A stretch of 64,000 nucleotides of DNA from positions 157,825 through 221,824 of the forward strand of contig NZ_JNAO01000008.1 in the NCBI RefSeq assembly GCF_000760035.1. Direction: 5' to 3'. The notes under the pieces were generated by a model. The model saw only the letters and a list, made by a program, of their open reading frames with translations. It searched no databases and was not told where the DNA came from. Position 1 is the first letter of the stretch, and every line of letters starts with the position of its first letter. The position numbers and the translations under genes are program-made. This DNA comes from Prochlorococcus marinus str. MIT 9314 (GTDB lineage Bacteria; Cyanobacteriota; Cyanobacteriia; PCC-6307; Cyanobiaceae). Shown here one piece after another: positions 1 through 9,863 of this stretch.

Positions 1-510
1 AGACACAGTTACGATTGCTGTAATATTGCTACTGTAATTTTTTAAGCCTTTCAGTAAAGTCGATAATCCTGTACCGCCCCCAATTGCAACAATATTTGGA
101 CCTCTATTTAATTTACTTTTAACTCTTAATGCATCAACTAAATATGTATCTTTTTCTGGAACAAGCGCTTTTTGAATAGCATTAATACTTCTATTTTGTC
201 CAATCCCGATTAATATTAATCCAATAAAAAAAATCAATGGTCCCATTAATGAAACAGGCAAAATACGTGTTAAACCTGTTATTACCCCAAAAAAGATTTC
301 AATAAGCCAATAGAGCGGTCTTAAATTTGTCCAAATTACCAAGCCAAATAATGTAGTCAAAAATCCTATCGCCGATGTAAGCATCCATCTTTTTATTACC
401 AGTCCTGGCAAAAGCCAACTCAAAATTCTTAAGATTTTGTTTAACAAGACAAAATTAGTCTTTTTAAAGTTTTTATAGTACCTTCTTACCCTTTTTTTAC
501 GCTTATTCAT
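1..510 (-). CDS. YvcK/CofD-like (UPF0052) protein, N-terminal part only
   Basis: The reading frame runs from an ATG at 510 leftwards off the window edge, giving 170 residues. It opens with a very basic stretch (MNKRKKRVRRYYKN), then two hydrophobic segments at about residues 35-65 and 80-105, and then the glycine-rich nucleotide-binding start VAIGGGTGLSTLLKGLK at about 145-161. That motif and the membrane-anchored front end are typical of the cyanobacterial branch of the YvcK family. In Firmicutes YvcK affects carbon flux and cell shape and binds UDP-GlcNAc; its role in cyanobacteria is not established. The C-terminal domain lies outside the window. It is divergent from the ABC transporter gene that follows, with 130 bases between them. 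Confidence 0.8.
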   Translation of the reverse strand, partial: MNKRKKRVRRYYKNFKKTNFVLLNKILRILSWLLPGLVIKRWMLTSAIGFLTTLFGLVIWTNLRPLYWLIEIFFGVITGLTRILPVSLMGPLIFFIGLILIGIGQNRSINAIQKALVPEKDTYLVDALRVKSKLNRGPNIVAIGGGTGLSTLLKGLKNYSSNITAIVTVS

Positions 511-640
511 TAAAAAACCTCTTAAATTATTTTTCTCAAATTTCTAGACTATATAAAATCATTATAAATCAAATTCATACATCCTTTTTTTATTTCTAAA
601 AATAGGCAAAATAAAATATATAGATGTTTTTATATAAGTT

Positions 641-1426
641 TTGAAAAAATCAAAGCATGCAGTTGAAACAAAAAACCTCTCAATAAGCTGGGGGGAAGTT
701 AATGTGCTTAATCAAATAAATTTTGAACTTAATGATGGAGAAAAATTAGCTATTGTTGGCCCCTCAGGTTCTGGTAAATCAACCATATTAAAAATATTAG
801 CAGGACTAATTTTACCTACCAAAGGAGAATTAAGAATATTTGGTGAGAAGCAAACATATTTGAGATTAGATCAAAATAATCCACCTGATGTAAGACTAGT
901 TTTTCAGAACCCGGCTTTATTAGGATCTTTAACTATTGAAGAAAATGTTGGCTTTCTCCTTAAGAGAAATAAAAACCTATCTAAAAATTTAATTCACGAA
1001 ATAGTATGTGAATGCTTAGCTGAAGTAGGATTATTTAATGTTGAGAATAAACTCCCAAATGAATTAAGTGGAGGCATGCAAAAAAGAGTGAGCTTTGCTA
1101 GAGCTTTAATTACTGATCAAACTCTTACTACAAAAACTAAACCCTTATTACTTTTTGATGAACCAACTGCAGGCTTAGATCCAATTGCCTCATCAAGAAT
1201 TGAAGATTTAATTAATAAAACAAATGATAAAGCTAGCGGATCATCTATTGTGGTTAGCCATGTTCTTAGTACTATAGAAAGGACTTCAGATAAAGTTTTA
1301 ATGCTTTATGGGGGTAAATTTAGATGGGCAGGTTCAATCGATGAATTTAAAGAGAGTAATGACCCCTATGTATTTCAATTTAGGAATGGAAAACTCGATG
1401 GTCCAATGCAACCCAAAGACATTTAG
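641..1426 (+). CDS. ABC transporter ATP-binding protein, Mla/TGD3 type
   Basis: A 261-residue soluble ATPase with a complete set of ABC motifs: Walker A GPSGSGKST at residues 40-48, signature LSGGMQKR near 143, Walker B LLLFDEPTAGLD near 172, and a switch histidine in VVSHV. The next gene, five bases downstream, encodes an MCE-domain protein. That pairing marks the MlaF-MlaD or chloroplast TGD3-TGD2 system, which moves phospholipid between outer and inner membranes. The permease (MlaE/Ycf63) is not adjacent here and must be elsewhere. The start is TTG at 641; no ATG or GTG precedes the first strand of the fold. The ABC assignment is certain; the lipid substrate is inferred from the neighbour. 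Confidence 0.9.
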   Translation: MKKSKHAVETKNLSISWGEVNVLNQINFELNDGEKLAIVGPSGSGKSTILKILAGLILPTKGELRIFGEKQTYLRLDQNNPPDVRLVFQNPALLGSLTIEENVGFLLKRNKNLSKNLIHEIVCECLAEVGLFNVENKLPNELSGGMQKRVSFARALITDQTLTTKTKPLLLFDEPTAGLDPIASSRIEDLINKTNDKASGSSIVVSHVLSTIERTSDKVLMLYGGKFRWAGSIDEFKESNDPYVFQFRNGKLDGPMQPKDI

Positions 1427-1431
1427 ATATT

Positions 1432-2277
1432 ATGCGTAGAAGCTTACGAGATTCAATAGTTGGGTTTTCCTTATTAGGGGGAATTTTAATATTCACATTT
1501 TTTTCTTTCTGGCTCAGAGGAGTAAGATTATCTTCAAAAAATTGGTACCTTTTTGCAGAATTTAATAACGCAAGCGGTTTATCAAAAAAATCTCCAGTTA
1601 CTTACAGAGGAATTTTAGTAGGATCGATAGAAGATATCTTGTTTACGAACGAATCAATTAAAGCAAAAATAGTTTTAAATAATCCTGAAATTATTCTTCC
1701 TAGGCCAGCATTTGCAAGGGTAGTTACAAATTCTTTCCTTGGAGGAGATGTTCAAGTCGCTTTAGAAACTAGTGATAAGACAATTCCCAAAAACATTGCA
1801 AAACCTATATCCGAAAAATGCGATACCAAGTTAATTATTTGTCAGGGAGATACTATCACTGGTAAACAACTATCAAGTCTCTCAAATATAACTAATAGAA
1901 TTAGCCAACTTCTAAAAGAAACAAATCAAGAAAACTTAATTGAGAACATCGTGAACTCAATTGACCAGTTTGATAGCACGCAAGAAAATCTTGATGAATT
2001 AATTTATTTGTCCAAACAAGAATTACAAAGAATTGAACCTCTAATAAAAGAAATTACAATTGCTGCTAATCATTTGAATAACATTTTGTCTACTATTGAT
2101 GACAAAGAAACCCTTAATGATATTAAATTGACAATTAATGCTGCTAGGTCTATCTCAACCAAAATAGATGATATGAGTGATGATTTTAAAAAATTAACAC
2201 AAGATAAAGAATTAACTAAATCTATAAGAGATCTAACGATTGGACTTTCAAAATTCCTTAACGAAATTTACCCATAA
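1432..2277 (+). CDS. MCE-domain (MlaD/Ycf22-like) protein
   Basis: A 281-residue protein with one N-terminal membrane anchor (about residues 10-28, GFSLLGGILIFTFFSFWL) followed by the MCE domain at about 38-115, recognisable from YRGILVGSIEDI and FLGGDVQVALET. The C-terminal half is a long, charged, probably helical region (about 145-280), as in TGD2 and MlaD proteins, where it forms a periplasmic tunnel or stalk. It is translated directly after the ABC ATPase (five-base gap), so the two probably form one lipid transporter in the cell envelope. It ends eight bases before the convergent end of chlD. The family call is firm; the transported lipid is not known from the sequence. Confidence 0.87.
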   Translation: MRRSLRDSIVGFSLLGGILIFTFFSFWLRGVRLSSKNWYLFAEFNNASGLSKKSPVTYRGILVGSIEDILFTNESIKAKIVLNNPEIILPRPAFARVVTNSFLGGDVQVALETSDKTIPKNIAKPISEKCDTKLIICQGDTITGKQLSSLSNITNRISQLLKETNQENLIENIVNSIDQFDSTQENLDELIYLSKQELQRIEPLIKEITIAANHLNNILSTIDDKETLNDIKLTINAARSISTKIDDMSDDFKKLTQDKELTKSIRDLTIGLSKFLNEIYP

Positions 2278-2284
2278 GAAATAT

Positions 2285-4462
2285 TTAGAATTCATTTATT
2301 GCATTTAAAGCCATAGCTGCGATTGCTTTATCTGTAGCTTTTGGCAGTTGAACATATTTACCTTGAGCTGCCTCTGCTAATTCTTTACCAAATCCACTCG
2401 CTATAAATTTTCTCTCTGTATCAATAACTAAAAGTTTTATTCCAAGCATGGGATATTTTGCAGCGATATCAAGAACCTCTTGTTTTAAATTGATATTTTC
2501 ATTATCTTTTCCTTCAACCTCATTTTGTCCTAGAGATAATCCTAATGGTACATTTCCTCTGCCATCAGTAATCCCCACAACAATCACTTGACCTATATCT
2601 CCTGTTGAAAGAGCATTTTTTGCTACTTTTGCTGATTGTGTTAGTCCATGTGCCAAAGGAGATCCTCCACCACAAGGCATTGTTTCCAATCTTCTTTTTG
2701 CAGCAGTTATTGATCTTGTTGGTGGCAAAAGCACTTCGGCCTGATTACCTCTAAAAGGAATAAGAGCTACTTCATCTCTATTCTCATATGCCTCTGTTAA
2801 AAGTCTTATGACAGCACCTTTGGCACTTTGCATTCTATTTAAAGCCATTGAGCCACTAGCATCAACTAGGAAAATTACTAAAGCTCCCGCCTTTTTTTGA
2901 AGAAGCTTTGCCCTAAAATCATTTTCTTCAATAATTATGGATTTATTGGGATTCCTTAATCTTCTTGATTTTTGATAAGGAGCGGCAGCTCGTAATGTTG
3001 CATCTACAGCAATTCTTTTGACTTTACCTCTTGGAATTATGGGTTTTACATATCTTCCTCTACTGTCACTAAATATGACTGATCTACTACCACTATTCCC
3101 TGCTTTTGCCTTAGCTGATGAAAAAAGCAATAAATCAGGATCAACATTACATGCCTCAGGATCAAGTATGAATTCTTCAGGTATTTCGGGAGTAGATTCT
3201 TCTTCTCCATCAGAATTATCTTCTTCTTGTTCTTGGTCTTGCTCATTATCATTTTCACTAGTTTCAGGTTCAGACTCTTCATTGTTTGATTGAGGTGGGG
3301 GTGGTGGACTCTGATCCTCTGGAGGTGGTGGTTGAATATCATCATCTTCTGGAGGTATTTGCATTGCTCGTGGAAGAATGACTAACCTTACTGCTACTTT
3401 TAGGTCTTCAGAATTTACATTCTCATCGCCTCTAAGAGCTGCATTAGCCTTTGCTACTTTCACTGCAAATAATTCTGACCTATGCCCTTCTACTCCTCCT
3501 CTAAGAGCTTCGTTCACTAAATAGGTTATTTGCTCTTTTGTTATCTTGACATCCTTTAACCATTGCCTTGCCAAAATTAATTGAGTGGATAAATTATCAG
3601 ATTCTTCCGACCATTTTTCTGAAAATTTAATATTATTTTCTGCGTGGGATAAAACAGATTTTGTAATCTCAACTCTTTGAGCATTATCAATAGATTGATC
3701 TGCGGAAAGCACGATGGCAAAACGATCTAAAACATGATCTCTTAGGGCACCTTCTTCAGGATTATAAGTTGCTATTAAAAGTGACTTACAAGGATGAGAA
3801 AGGCTTAAACCATCTCTTTCAATATTATTTTTCTCTCTACCTGTGGCTTCAAGAATTAAATTCACAATGCCATCATCCAATAAATTTATATCGTCTACAT
3901 AAAGAACACCTCTATGAGCCTCTGCTAAAATTCCAGGTTGAAAAACTTGTTCCCCCGTACTTAAAGATGCAGCAACATCAATTGATCCAACAAGCCTGTC
4001 TTCAGTTATGCCAATAGGAACTTGAATAAATGGGGCCTCTCTTACTTTTTTTGGAATTTCTTCAATTTGATTCAAATAATCACTTCCAATTACCTGCTCC
4101 AACAATTTATTAGTACTAATATCCCATTCCTCTGGTTTATCTGGATCTAGGTTCCTGCCAATAGGTCTTAATGAAATTCCACTATTTTTCTCAGTTAGCT
4201 TTTCCAGTATTAATTCATTATCTAATACCTCAATAGGAGGAAGTAAAGTATGTAAACCCCTTGCTAATACTGACTTACCAGTACCTCTTCCGCCAGCAAT
4301 AATCACTCCCCCTAAACTGGGATCAACTGCTGCCAAGAGTAAAGATAATTTCAATAAGCTATGACCTGTAATTGCTGCCAAAGGGAAAGCTCTAAAAGAA
4401 TCCTTTGACTTCATTAAATCTTTTATTTCTTCTTTTTCTTTTAACTCGGGGTTCAAAATCAC
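2285..4462 (-). CDS. chlD: Magnesium chelatase subunit ChlD
   Basis: ChlD is the scaffold subunit of magnesium chelatase, which with ChlI and ChlH inserts Mg2+ into protoporphyrin IX, the first step committed to chlorophyll. The 725-residue product has an AAA+ domain with Walker A-like GGRGTGKS near residue 57, then a proline- and acid-rich linker (about 374-435), then a von Willebrand A domain with the MIDAS motif DASGSM near 533. This order and length are diagnostic of ChlD. The longest frame begins with GTG at 4462; an ATG 16 codons further in ([10 protein letters not shown]) is a plausible alternative and would leave the AAA+ domain intact. It converges on the MCE gene and is divergent from folK. 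Confidence 0.96.
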   Translation of the reverse strand: MILNPELKEKEEIKDLMKSKDSFRAFPLAAITGHSLLKLSLLLAAVDPSLGGVIIAGGRGTGKSVLARGLHTLLPPIEVLDNELILEKLTEKNSGISLRPIGRNLDPDKPEEWDISTNKLLEQVIGSDYLNQIEEIPKKVREAPFIQVPIGITEDRLVGSIDVAASLSTGEQVFQPGILAEAHRGVLYVDDINLLDDGIVNLILEATGREKNNIERDGLSLSHPCKSLLIATYNPEEGALRDHVLDRFAIVLSADQSIDNAQRVEITKSVLSHAENNIKFSEKWSEESDNLSTQLILARQWLKDVKITKEQITYLVNEALRGGVEGHRSELFAVKVAKANAALRGDENVNSEDLKVAVRLVILPRAMQIPPEDDDIQPPPPEDQSPPPPPQSNNEESEPETSENDNEQDQEQEEDNSDGEEESTPEIPEEFILDPEACNVDPDLLLFSSAKAKAGNSGSRSVIFSDSRGRYVKPIIPRGKVKRIAVDATLRAAAPYQKSRRLRNPNKSIIIEENDFRAKLLQKKAGALVIFLVDASGSMALNRMQSAKGAVIRLLTEAYENRDEVALIPFRGNQAEVLLPPTRSITAAKRRLETMPCGGGSPLAHGLTQSAKVAKNALSTGDIGQVIVVGITDGRGNVPLGLSLGQNEVEGKDNENINLKQEVLDIAAKYPMLGIKLLVIDTERKFIASGFGKELAEAAQGKYVQLPKATDKAIAAMALNAINEF

Positions 4463-4498
4463 TTTAAAAATGCCTGATATAGAATTTATCCAATAACT

Positions 4499-5077
4499 TT
4501 GTTTTTTGTAGTGGAATTATCAAATCTTAATATCAAAAATGGACTATGTATATCCCTCGGAGCAAATATTGATAGTAAATTCGGAAGCCCTCTTGAGTCA
4601 CTATTAATTTGCAAACCAAAAATAGAGGAAATAATAAATGAGTGGGGAGATAGTTCTAACAAAAAAAAAGAAGAGAAAAAAAAATTTCATGCAAACTTTT
4701 TTTGGTCTTCAATTTATGAGACATTACCTCATGGTGTTGAAAATGAGCAGCCAAACTATTTAAACACTCTGTTACTTATAAAAAGTAATTCTTTCCCAAA
4801 ACCATCAAATAAAAACGCAAAATTACTTTTAAAAGAGCTAAAAAAGTTAGAGAGATTTTTCGGACGAGAAGAGACCCCAAAGGGTAAGAAATGGCTATCA
4901 AGATGTCTCGATTTAGATATTCTTTGGTGGGAAGATTTTCATATGTTTGAGGAGGAATTAACATTACCTCACCCTAGATTCATGAATCGGAATTTCGTTA
5001 TTACACCACTATCTGAAATCTTAAGTAGAAGCCAAAAAATCACAAAGTTTGATGACCCAAAATGGTCTATTTATTAA
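4499..5077 (+). CDS. folK: Hydroxymethyl-dihydropterin pyrophosphokinase (HPPK)
   Basis: FolK transfers pyrophosphate from ATP to 6-hydroxymethyl-7,8-dihydropterin in folate synthesis. The 192-residue product shows the family landmarks in order: [13 protein letters not shown] near the start, the pterin region [21 protein letters not shown], then [28 protein letters not shown], which contains the RxxxKWxxRxLDLDIL signature, and finally [18 protein letters not shown]. The longest start is TTG at 4499; a GTG at 4511 would remove only four residues. It is divergent from chlD with 36 bases between the starts, so the two genes share a very short promoter region. Confidence 0.93.
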   Translation: MFFVVELSNLNIKNGLCISLGANIDSKFGSPLESLLICKPKIEEIINEWGDSSNKKKEEKKKFHANFFWSSIYETLPHGVENEQPNYLNTLLLIKSNSFPKPSNKNAKLLLKELKKLERFFGREETPKGKKWLSRCLDLDILWWEDFHMFEEELTLPHPRFMNRNFVITPLSEILSRSQKITKFDDPKWSIY

Positions 5078-5124
5078 TTTACAAAACCAAAAAATAACTG
5101 TTAGGCTATTTTTATTTAAAAATT

Positions 5125-5688
5125 ATGGGCAACAAAAACCTTAAAAAAAAATCCATTTTTAAAGAAAAAATATCTGAGTTAAAGTCAAAAAAATTTAGTT
5201 TCGAAATAAATAGAATTGAGCTTCCAAATGGACATGAAGGTGAATATGGATACATTAAGCATCCCGGTGCAGCATTAGCCGTACCTATTACAAAAGACAA
5301 TAAAGTTATCATTCTTCGGCAATATAGATTTGCTGTTTCAAGGTATTTATTAGAATTTCCAGCAGGCACATTAGAAATAGGTGAAACACCTATTAATTCA
5401 ATTAAAAGAGAAATACAAGAAGAAACTGGATTTAGTGCAAACAAATGGGATGAACTAGGAACTCTTGTCCCAGCTCCTGGTTATGCAGATGAGGAAATTT
5501 ATTTATTTTTAGCACGTGATTTGAGCAAACTAAATTCCGAGGTTAAAGGAGATTTAGATGAAGATATAGAAGTATTAATTTTAGATCCGAAGGAACTAGA
5601 TAATCTTATCTCTAGTGGGGATGAGATTCTTGACGCAAAAACTGTGACCGCATGGTACAGGGCTAAACAATTTTTAGAAAAATTATGA
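5125..5688 (+). CDS. NUDIX hydrolase, ADP-ribose pyrophosphatase-like
   Basis: A 187-residue protein with a perfect NUDIX box at about residues 81-103: the G-x5-E-x7-REIQEETGF pattern, including the metal-binding glutamates. The preceding strand (VIILRQYRFAVSRYLLEFPAG) and the P-A-G before the box resemble ADP-ribose or nucleoside-diphosphate-sugar pyrophosphatases (NudF type). The true substrate cannot be read from the sequence. The stop overlaps the start of the photolyase gene by four bases (ATGA), so the two are translationally coupled. The start is ATG at 5125. Confidence 0.88.
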   Translation: MGNKNLKKKSIFKEKISELKSKKFSFEINRIELPNGHEGEYGYIKHPGAALAVPITKDNKVIILRQYRFAVSRYLLEFPAGTLEIGETPINSIKREIQEETGFSANKWDELGTLVPAPGYADEEIYLFLARDLSKLNSEVKGDLDEDIEVLILDPKELDNLISSGDEILDAKTVTAWYRAKQFLEKL

Positions 5689-7118
5689 ATAAACCTAGAA
5701 TACTTTTTTGGCATAGAAAAGATTTAAGAATATTTGACAATAAAGCTTTAATCAAAGCATTTTCATTATCAAATGCTATTACTTCAACTTACATATTTGA
5801 TAAAAATTACCCACACGATTTCAATGCAAGTTCAAGAGCTTGGTTTCTAGGAAATTCGCTTCAAGAATTAGGAAATAATTGGAAAAAAATGGGTAGTAGA
5901 TTAGTTATTAAAGAAGGAGATCCGGTATTAATAATTCCTCAATTAGCAAAAAAAATAGATGCTAAATTTGTTTTTTGGAATAGATCAATTGAACCTTATG
6001 AGATTAATCGCGATTTAAAAATAAAAAAAAATTTAGAAGAACAAAATATTAAAGTTATTGAAACTTGGGATCACTTATTAGTAGAACCTTTAAAAATATT
6101 TTCCGGAAATAATAAACCTTATTCAGTTTATGGCCCTTTTTATAAAAACCTTAAATCAAAAATGAATTTATTAGGTCCATATGACCAAGATAAAGTTGTT
6201 TTCCAGTTTAAAGATATAGAAAATAAATTGAAAGATAAGACAATAAATTCATCTGATTCGGTTCTAGAGAAATTTATCATAAATATCAAATTTCCTAGTT
6301 CGAATATTTGTCCATGTAGACCTGGAGAGAATGCTGCAGAAACATTATTAGAAAACTTCATTAACGATAAAAAAATATATTCTTATAATTCTGCACGAGA
6401 TTTTCCTTCTCATAATGGGACATCTTTTCTAAGTGCATCTCTCAGATTCGGCACAATTAGCATTAGAAAAATTTGGAACGCCACATTAAATTTAAATTCA
6501 GATTTTGCAAATCAAGGAAATTATCTATCGATCGAAACTTGGCAAAAAGAACTTGTTTGGCGTGAATTTTATCAACATTGCTTATTTCATTTCCCTGAGC
6601 TTGAAAAAGGTCCATATAGAAAAAAATGGGATCACTTTCCATGGCAAAACAATAATGAATGGTTTCAGCATTGGAGCAACGGAGAGACCGGAGTACCTAT
6701 AGTTGATGCTGCAATGCGTCAACTAAATAGTACTGGCTGGATGCATAACAGATGTAGGATGATAGTCGCTTCATTTCTGGTAAAAGATCTTATATGCAAC
6801 TGGCAAATGGGCGAGAAAAAATTTATGGAGACTTTGGTTGATGGAGACTTAGCTGCAAATAATGGGGGATGGCAGTGGAGCGCCAGTAGCGGCATGGATC
6901 CAAAACCTCTTAGAATTTTTAATCCATATACCCAAGCAAAAAAATTTGATCCTATTTGCGAATATATAAAATATTGGATTCCTGAATTATCTAAAGTGTC
7001 AAATTCAGAATTATTAAATGGGGATATATCTAATTTAGAAAAAAATAATTATTCAAGCCCTATTGTCAATCACAACATGCAGCAAAGATTATTTAAATCA
7101 CTTTATGCTGAAATTTGA
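5685..7118 (+). CDS. phr: Deoxyribodipyrimidine photolyase
   Basis: This light-driven enzyme splits UV-induced cyclobutane pyrimidine dimers. The 477-residue product has the N-terminal antenna-cofactor domain (about 1-165, starting ILFWHRKDLRIFDNKAL) and the C-terminal FAD domain. Hallmarks include WQKELVWREFYQHCLF, GVPIVDAAMRQLNSTGWMHN and DGDLAANNGGWQWSAS, which carries the conserved flavin and electron-transfer tryptophan region. The pattern fits class I CPD photolyase better than cryptochrome, and the length is normal. The start overlaps the NUDIX gene by four bases. The last 16 bases overlap the end of the opposite-strand aminotransferase gene. A photolyase fits an organism living in bright surface water. 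Confidence 0.94.
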   Translation: MNKPRILFWHRKDLRIFDNKALIKAFSLSNAITSTYIFDKNYPHDFNASSRAWFLGNSLQELGNNWKKMGSRLVIKEGDPVLIIPQLAKKIDAKFVFWNRSIEPYEINRDLKIKKNLEEQNIKVIETWDHLLVEPLKIFSGNNKPYSVYGPFYKNLKSKMNLLGPYDQDKVVFQFKDIENKLKDKTINSSDSVLEKFIINIKFPSSNICPCRPGENAAETLLENFINDKKIYSYNSARDFPSHNGTSFLSASLRFGTISIRKIWNATLNLNSDFANQGNYLSIETWQKELVWREFYQHCLFHFPELEKGPYRKKWDHFPWQNNNEWFQHWSNGETGVPIVDAAMRQLNSTGWMHNRCRMIVASFLVKDLICNWQMGEKKFMETLVDGDLAANNGGWQWSASSGMDPKPLRIFNPYTQAKKFDPICEYIKYWIPELSKVSNSELLNGDISNLEKNNYSSPIVNHNMQQRLFKSLYAEI

Positions 7119-8308
7119 ATTTCTTCTATACAATTCTTTAAAACTTTATTTAAATTTTCTGCTACATAAACTTGCTCTTCATAAGAAATTTCAGGAAACA
7201 TTGGAAGACTAAGGACTTCTGTACAAATTCTCTCTGTATTAATAAGTTTTGTTCTAGAAAAATTTTTATTTTTGTAAGCTATTTGTGCGTGTATTGGAAT
7301 TGGATAATAAATAATTGAATTAATACCTTTTTCAAAAAGTTGTTGTTTTACCAAATTCCTTAAGGAATAGTATTTTTTGCAATCAGTATCAAATAAATTT
7401 GAAAAATCTTCATTTAAAAAATATTTATCGTTTCTTAATTTGATTACAAATTGATTCCAAGAATGGGAAATTGAATCAGAGCTAATTTTTGGAAAACTAA
7501 TAAATGGATTTTTTTCTAATAAATCAAGGTAATTATTAGCAATTTTTTGGCGATTATTAATCCACTTTGAAATATATTTAAATTTAATATTTAATATGGC
7601 AGCTTGAATAGTATCAAGTCTGCTGTTATATCCAATTTGGGTATGATGATATCTTATTGGGCTGCCATGAACAGCCAGTTCTCTAATTTTTTTGGCAATC
7701 TTCTGATCTGAAGTTGTTACTGCTCCACCATCTCCAGCAGCTCCTAAATTTTTAGTAGGGAAAAAGCTAAAACAGCCTATATCACCGATACTACCAACTT
7801 TGGAAGTTTCCCACATTGTGCATGTTGCCTGAGCACAATCTTCGATTACTTTTAAGTTATATTTCTTGGCCAAAGATTTTATTAAGGTCATATTCACTGC
7901 ATTGCCAAATAGATGAACTGGCATAATTGCCCTGGTATTAGAATTTATTTCTTGTTCTATTAGTTCAGTATTAATGAGATAAGTTTCTGGATCTATATCT
8001 ACCAAAACAGGATTAGCACCGACGGCGCTAATAGCCTCTGCAGTTGCAAAAAAGCTAAAAGATGAGGTAATAACTTCATCACCAACACCAATATCTAATG
8101 CGCGTAAAGCTAATACTAAAGCATCAGTTCCACTATTACATCCAATAGTATTTTCAACACCAATCAGATTTGAAAAACTCTCCTCAAATTTGGCAATTTC
8201 TTGTCCTCCAATATACTGGCCCCCTTTTAAAACTTTAGAAACCTCACTCTCAATTTCAGAGCCAATTTCTTGGAACTGCCTATCTAAAGTAAATGGAGGT
8301 ATCTGCAT
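7103..8308 (-). CDS. DegT/DnrJ/EryC1-family PLP aminotransferase
   Basis: A 401-residue fold-type-I PLP enzyme of the sugar aminotransferase family. The N-terminal half contains GCNSGTDALVLALRAL, DCAQATC near the cofactor, and the Schiff-base lysine in FFPTKNLGAAGDGGAV (lysine near residue 186). RLDTIQAAIL in the middle and IYYPIPIHAQ near the C-terminus are also family signatures. Such enzymes make amino sugars for polysaccharide or glycan building; the precise nucleotide-sugar substrate cannot be told. No other sugar-nucleotide gene sits beside it: neighbours are photolyase (tail-to-tail overlap of 16 bases) and a redoxin on the same strand. The start is ATG at 8308. Confidence 0.9.
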   Translation of the reverse strand: MQIPPFTLDRQFQEIGSEIESEVSKVLKGGQYIGGQEIAKFEESFSNLIGVENTIGCNSGTDALVLALRALDIGVGDEVITSSFSFFATAEAISAVGANPVLVDIDPETYLINTELIEQEINSNTRAIMPVHLFGNAVNMTLIKSLAKKYNLKVIEDCAQATCTMWETSKVGSIGDIGCFSFFPTKNLGAAGDGGAVTTSDQKIAKKIRELAVHGSPIRYHHTQIGYNSRLDTIQAAILNIKFKYISKWINNRQKIANNYLDLLEKNPFISFPKISSDSISHSWNQFVIKLRNDKYFLNEDFSNLFDTDCKKYYSLRNLVKQQLFEKGINSIIYYPIPIHAQIAYKNKNFSRTKLINTERICTEVLSLPMFPEISYEEQVYVAENLNKVLKNCIEEIQISA

Positions 8309-8361
8309 AGTAAATATATTAACCCTAAACCATATTTCTATGGGTAAAAAAAATTTTTAAT

Positions 8362-8955
8362 TCATTTAAACCAACTTGGTTCTTTACCAGGAGTCCATTT
8401 TATATTGCAACCTAAAGAAGGCATTTGATTTGAAGGATAAGAATTATCTTGATTCAAATCTTTTACGGCAGAGCGCAAATCTTTTCCGGATAGAGGGATA
8501 TTATTACCTGGTCTACTATCGTCTAATTGGCCATGATAATACAATAAAAAATCACCATCTCCTTCATTTGAAAAAAGATAAAAATCTGGGGTGCAAGCCG
8601 CTTTTAATTTCTTAGCAAAATTTTGATTTTCATCATATAAATAAGGAAAACTCCATCCCTGTGTTTGTGCTTGTAATCTCAAATTTTTAGGAGAATCTGA
8701 AGGATGAGTGACAATATCATTACTAGAAATTGCAACTGTTTGAACAGTATTTTGAATTTCTTTACTTAAGGTGAAAATTTGATTCTCAATATATTTAACA
8801 AATGGGCAATGGGCACAAATAAACATTAAAAGTAAATGCCGATTATCTAGATTATGAAAATTAAAATATTGATGATTTGGAGAATTAGCATTTAACATTT
8901 CAAAATTCGGTAATTGAAAACCTAATTCCAAAACCGTAGAATTTGTTCTTACCAT
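8362..8955 (-). CDS. Redoxin / AhpC-TSA-like thioredoxin-fold protein
   Basis: About 197 residues with a thioredoxin fold. The active-site motif is CAHCPF (cysteines near residues 47 and 50) after the strand HLLLMFI. This CxxC-P arrangement is found in a family of cyanobacterial and bacterial redoxins related to AhpC/TSA and thiol-disulfide oxidoreductases. There is no signal peptide, so it is probably cytoplasmic. It may be a peroxidase or a disulfide reductase; the partner is unknown. The ATG at 8955 is chosen; a TTG two codons upstream (8961) is also open. It lies 53 bases upstream of the aminotransferase gene on the same strand. Confidence 0.83.
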   Translation of the reverse strand: MVRTNSTVLELGFQLPNFEMLNANSPNHQYFNFHNLDNRHLLLMFICAHCPFVKYIENQIFTLSKEIQNTVQTVAISSNDIVTHPSDSPKNLRLQAQTQGWSFPYLYDENQNFAKKLKAACTPDFYLFSNEGDGDFLLYYHGQLDDSRPGNNIPLSGKDLRSAVKDLNQDNSYPSNQMPSLGCNIKWTPGKEPSWFK

Positions 8956-9060
8956 GTTCAAGTTAAAAATTCTTTGATATTTGAAAATTATTGTATATTT
9001 TGCAGTAATCCGTAAAGATAGGTACTTTTATATAGGAGAATAATAGAAATAATAAACAAA

Positions 9061-9843
9061 ATGCTTCTAAATCTAACTGGCAAAAAAATTCTTGTTACGG
9101 GAATTGCCAACAATCGTTCAATAGCATGGGGTATCGCTCAACAACTTTCAAAAGCTGGCGCAGAACTTGGAATCACATATTTGCCTGATGATAAGGGAAG
9201 ATTCGAGTCTAAAGTTAGAGAACTAACTGAACCTTTAAACCCGTCGTTATTTTTGCCTCTTGATGTTCAAAATCCAGCTCAAATTGAAGAAATCTTTAAA
9301 AATATAAAAGACAATTGGGGTCAAATTGACGGATTAGTTCACTGCCTAGCATTTGCAGGACGCGATGAATTGATTGGAGATTATAGTGCTACCACTTCAG
9401 AGGGTTTTGATAGGGCTCTTAATATAAGTGCGTATTCGTTAGCACCTTTATGTAAAGCAGCAAAACCACTTTTTAGTGCTGGTGCTGGAGTTGTCTCATT
9501 AACTTATTTAGGTTCAGAAAGAGCGATTCCTAACTATAACGTGATGGGAGTTGCAAAAGCAGCTTTAGAAGCTTCAGTAAGATATCTTTCTGCAGAACTT
9601 GGTCCAGAAAAACAAGTCAGAGTTAACGCAATAAGTGCTGGGCCTATTAGAACACTTGCTAGTTCTGCTATAGGTGGCATTTTAGATATGATTCACAATG
9701 TTGAAGAAAAGGCTCCTTTACGCAGAACAGTCACTCAAACAGAAGTAGGTAATACAGCTGCTTTTTTATTAAGTGATCTCTCTAGCGGCATTTCAGGCCA
9801 AACAATTTATGTTGATGCGGGTTACTGCATTAATGGAATGTAA
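9061..9843 (+). CDS. fabI: Enoyl-[acyl-carrier-protein] reductase (NADH)
   Basis: FabI carries out the last reduction in each round of type II fatty acid synthesis. The 260-residue product is an atypical short-chain dehydrogenase with the modified cofactor motif GIANNRSIAWGIAQ near residues 15-28 and the FabI catalytic pattern Y-x6-K (Y159, K166 in YNVMGVAKAA). It ends with SGISGQTIYVDAGYCINGM, typical of the family. The length is normal. The start is ATG at 9061, preceded by a GGAG about 20 bases upstream. hisB follows after 20 bases, so the two may be cotranscribed although their pathways are unrelated. Confidence 0.96.
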   Translation: MLLNLTGKKILVTGIANNRSIAWGIAQQLSKAGAELGITYLPDDKGRFESKVRELTEPLNPSLFLPLDVQNPAQIEEIFKNIKDNWGQIDGLVHCLAFAGRDELIGDYSATTSEGFDRALNISAYSLAPLCKAAKPLFSAGAGVVSLTYLGSERAIPNYNVMGVAKAALEASVRYLSAELGPEKQVRVNAISAGPIRTLASSAIGGILDMIHNVEEKAPLRRTVTQTEVGNTAAFLLSDLSSGISGQTIYVDAGYCINGM

Positions 9844-9863
9844 ACTAAGTTTTTTGCATAAAA

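Noticed and set aside
641..2277. ABC and MCE genes as a virulence or steroid importer (Mce operon)
   Set aside because: There is a single MCE protein and one ATPase, as in chloroplast TGD and Mla lipid transport; the multi-MCE layout of actinobacterial operons is absent.
3018..3345. Long open frames on both strands across the ChlD linker
   Set aside because: They are shadows of the proline- and acid-rich linker of chlD; composition is low-complexity and no family resemblance is seen.
5112..5444. A 110-codon frame opposite the NUDIX gene
   Set aside because: It mirrors the conserved NUDIX coding sequence and has no independent evidence.
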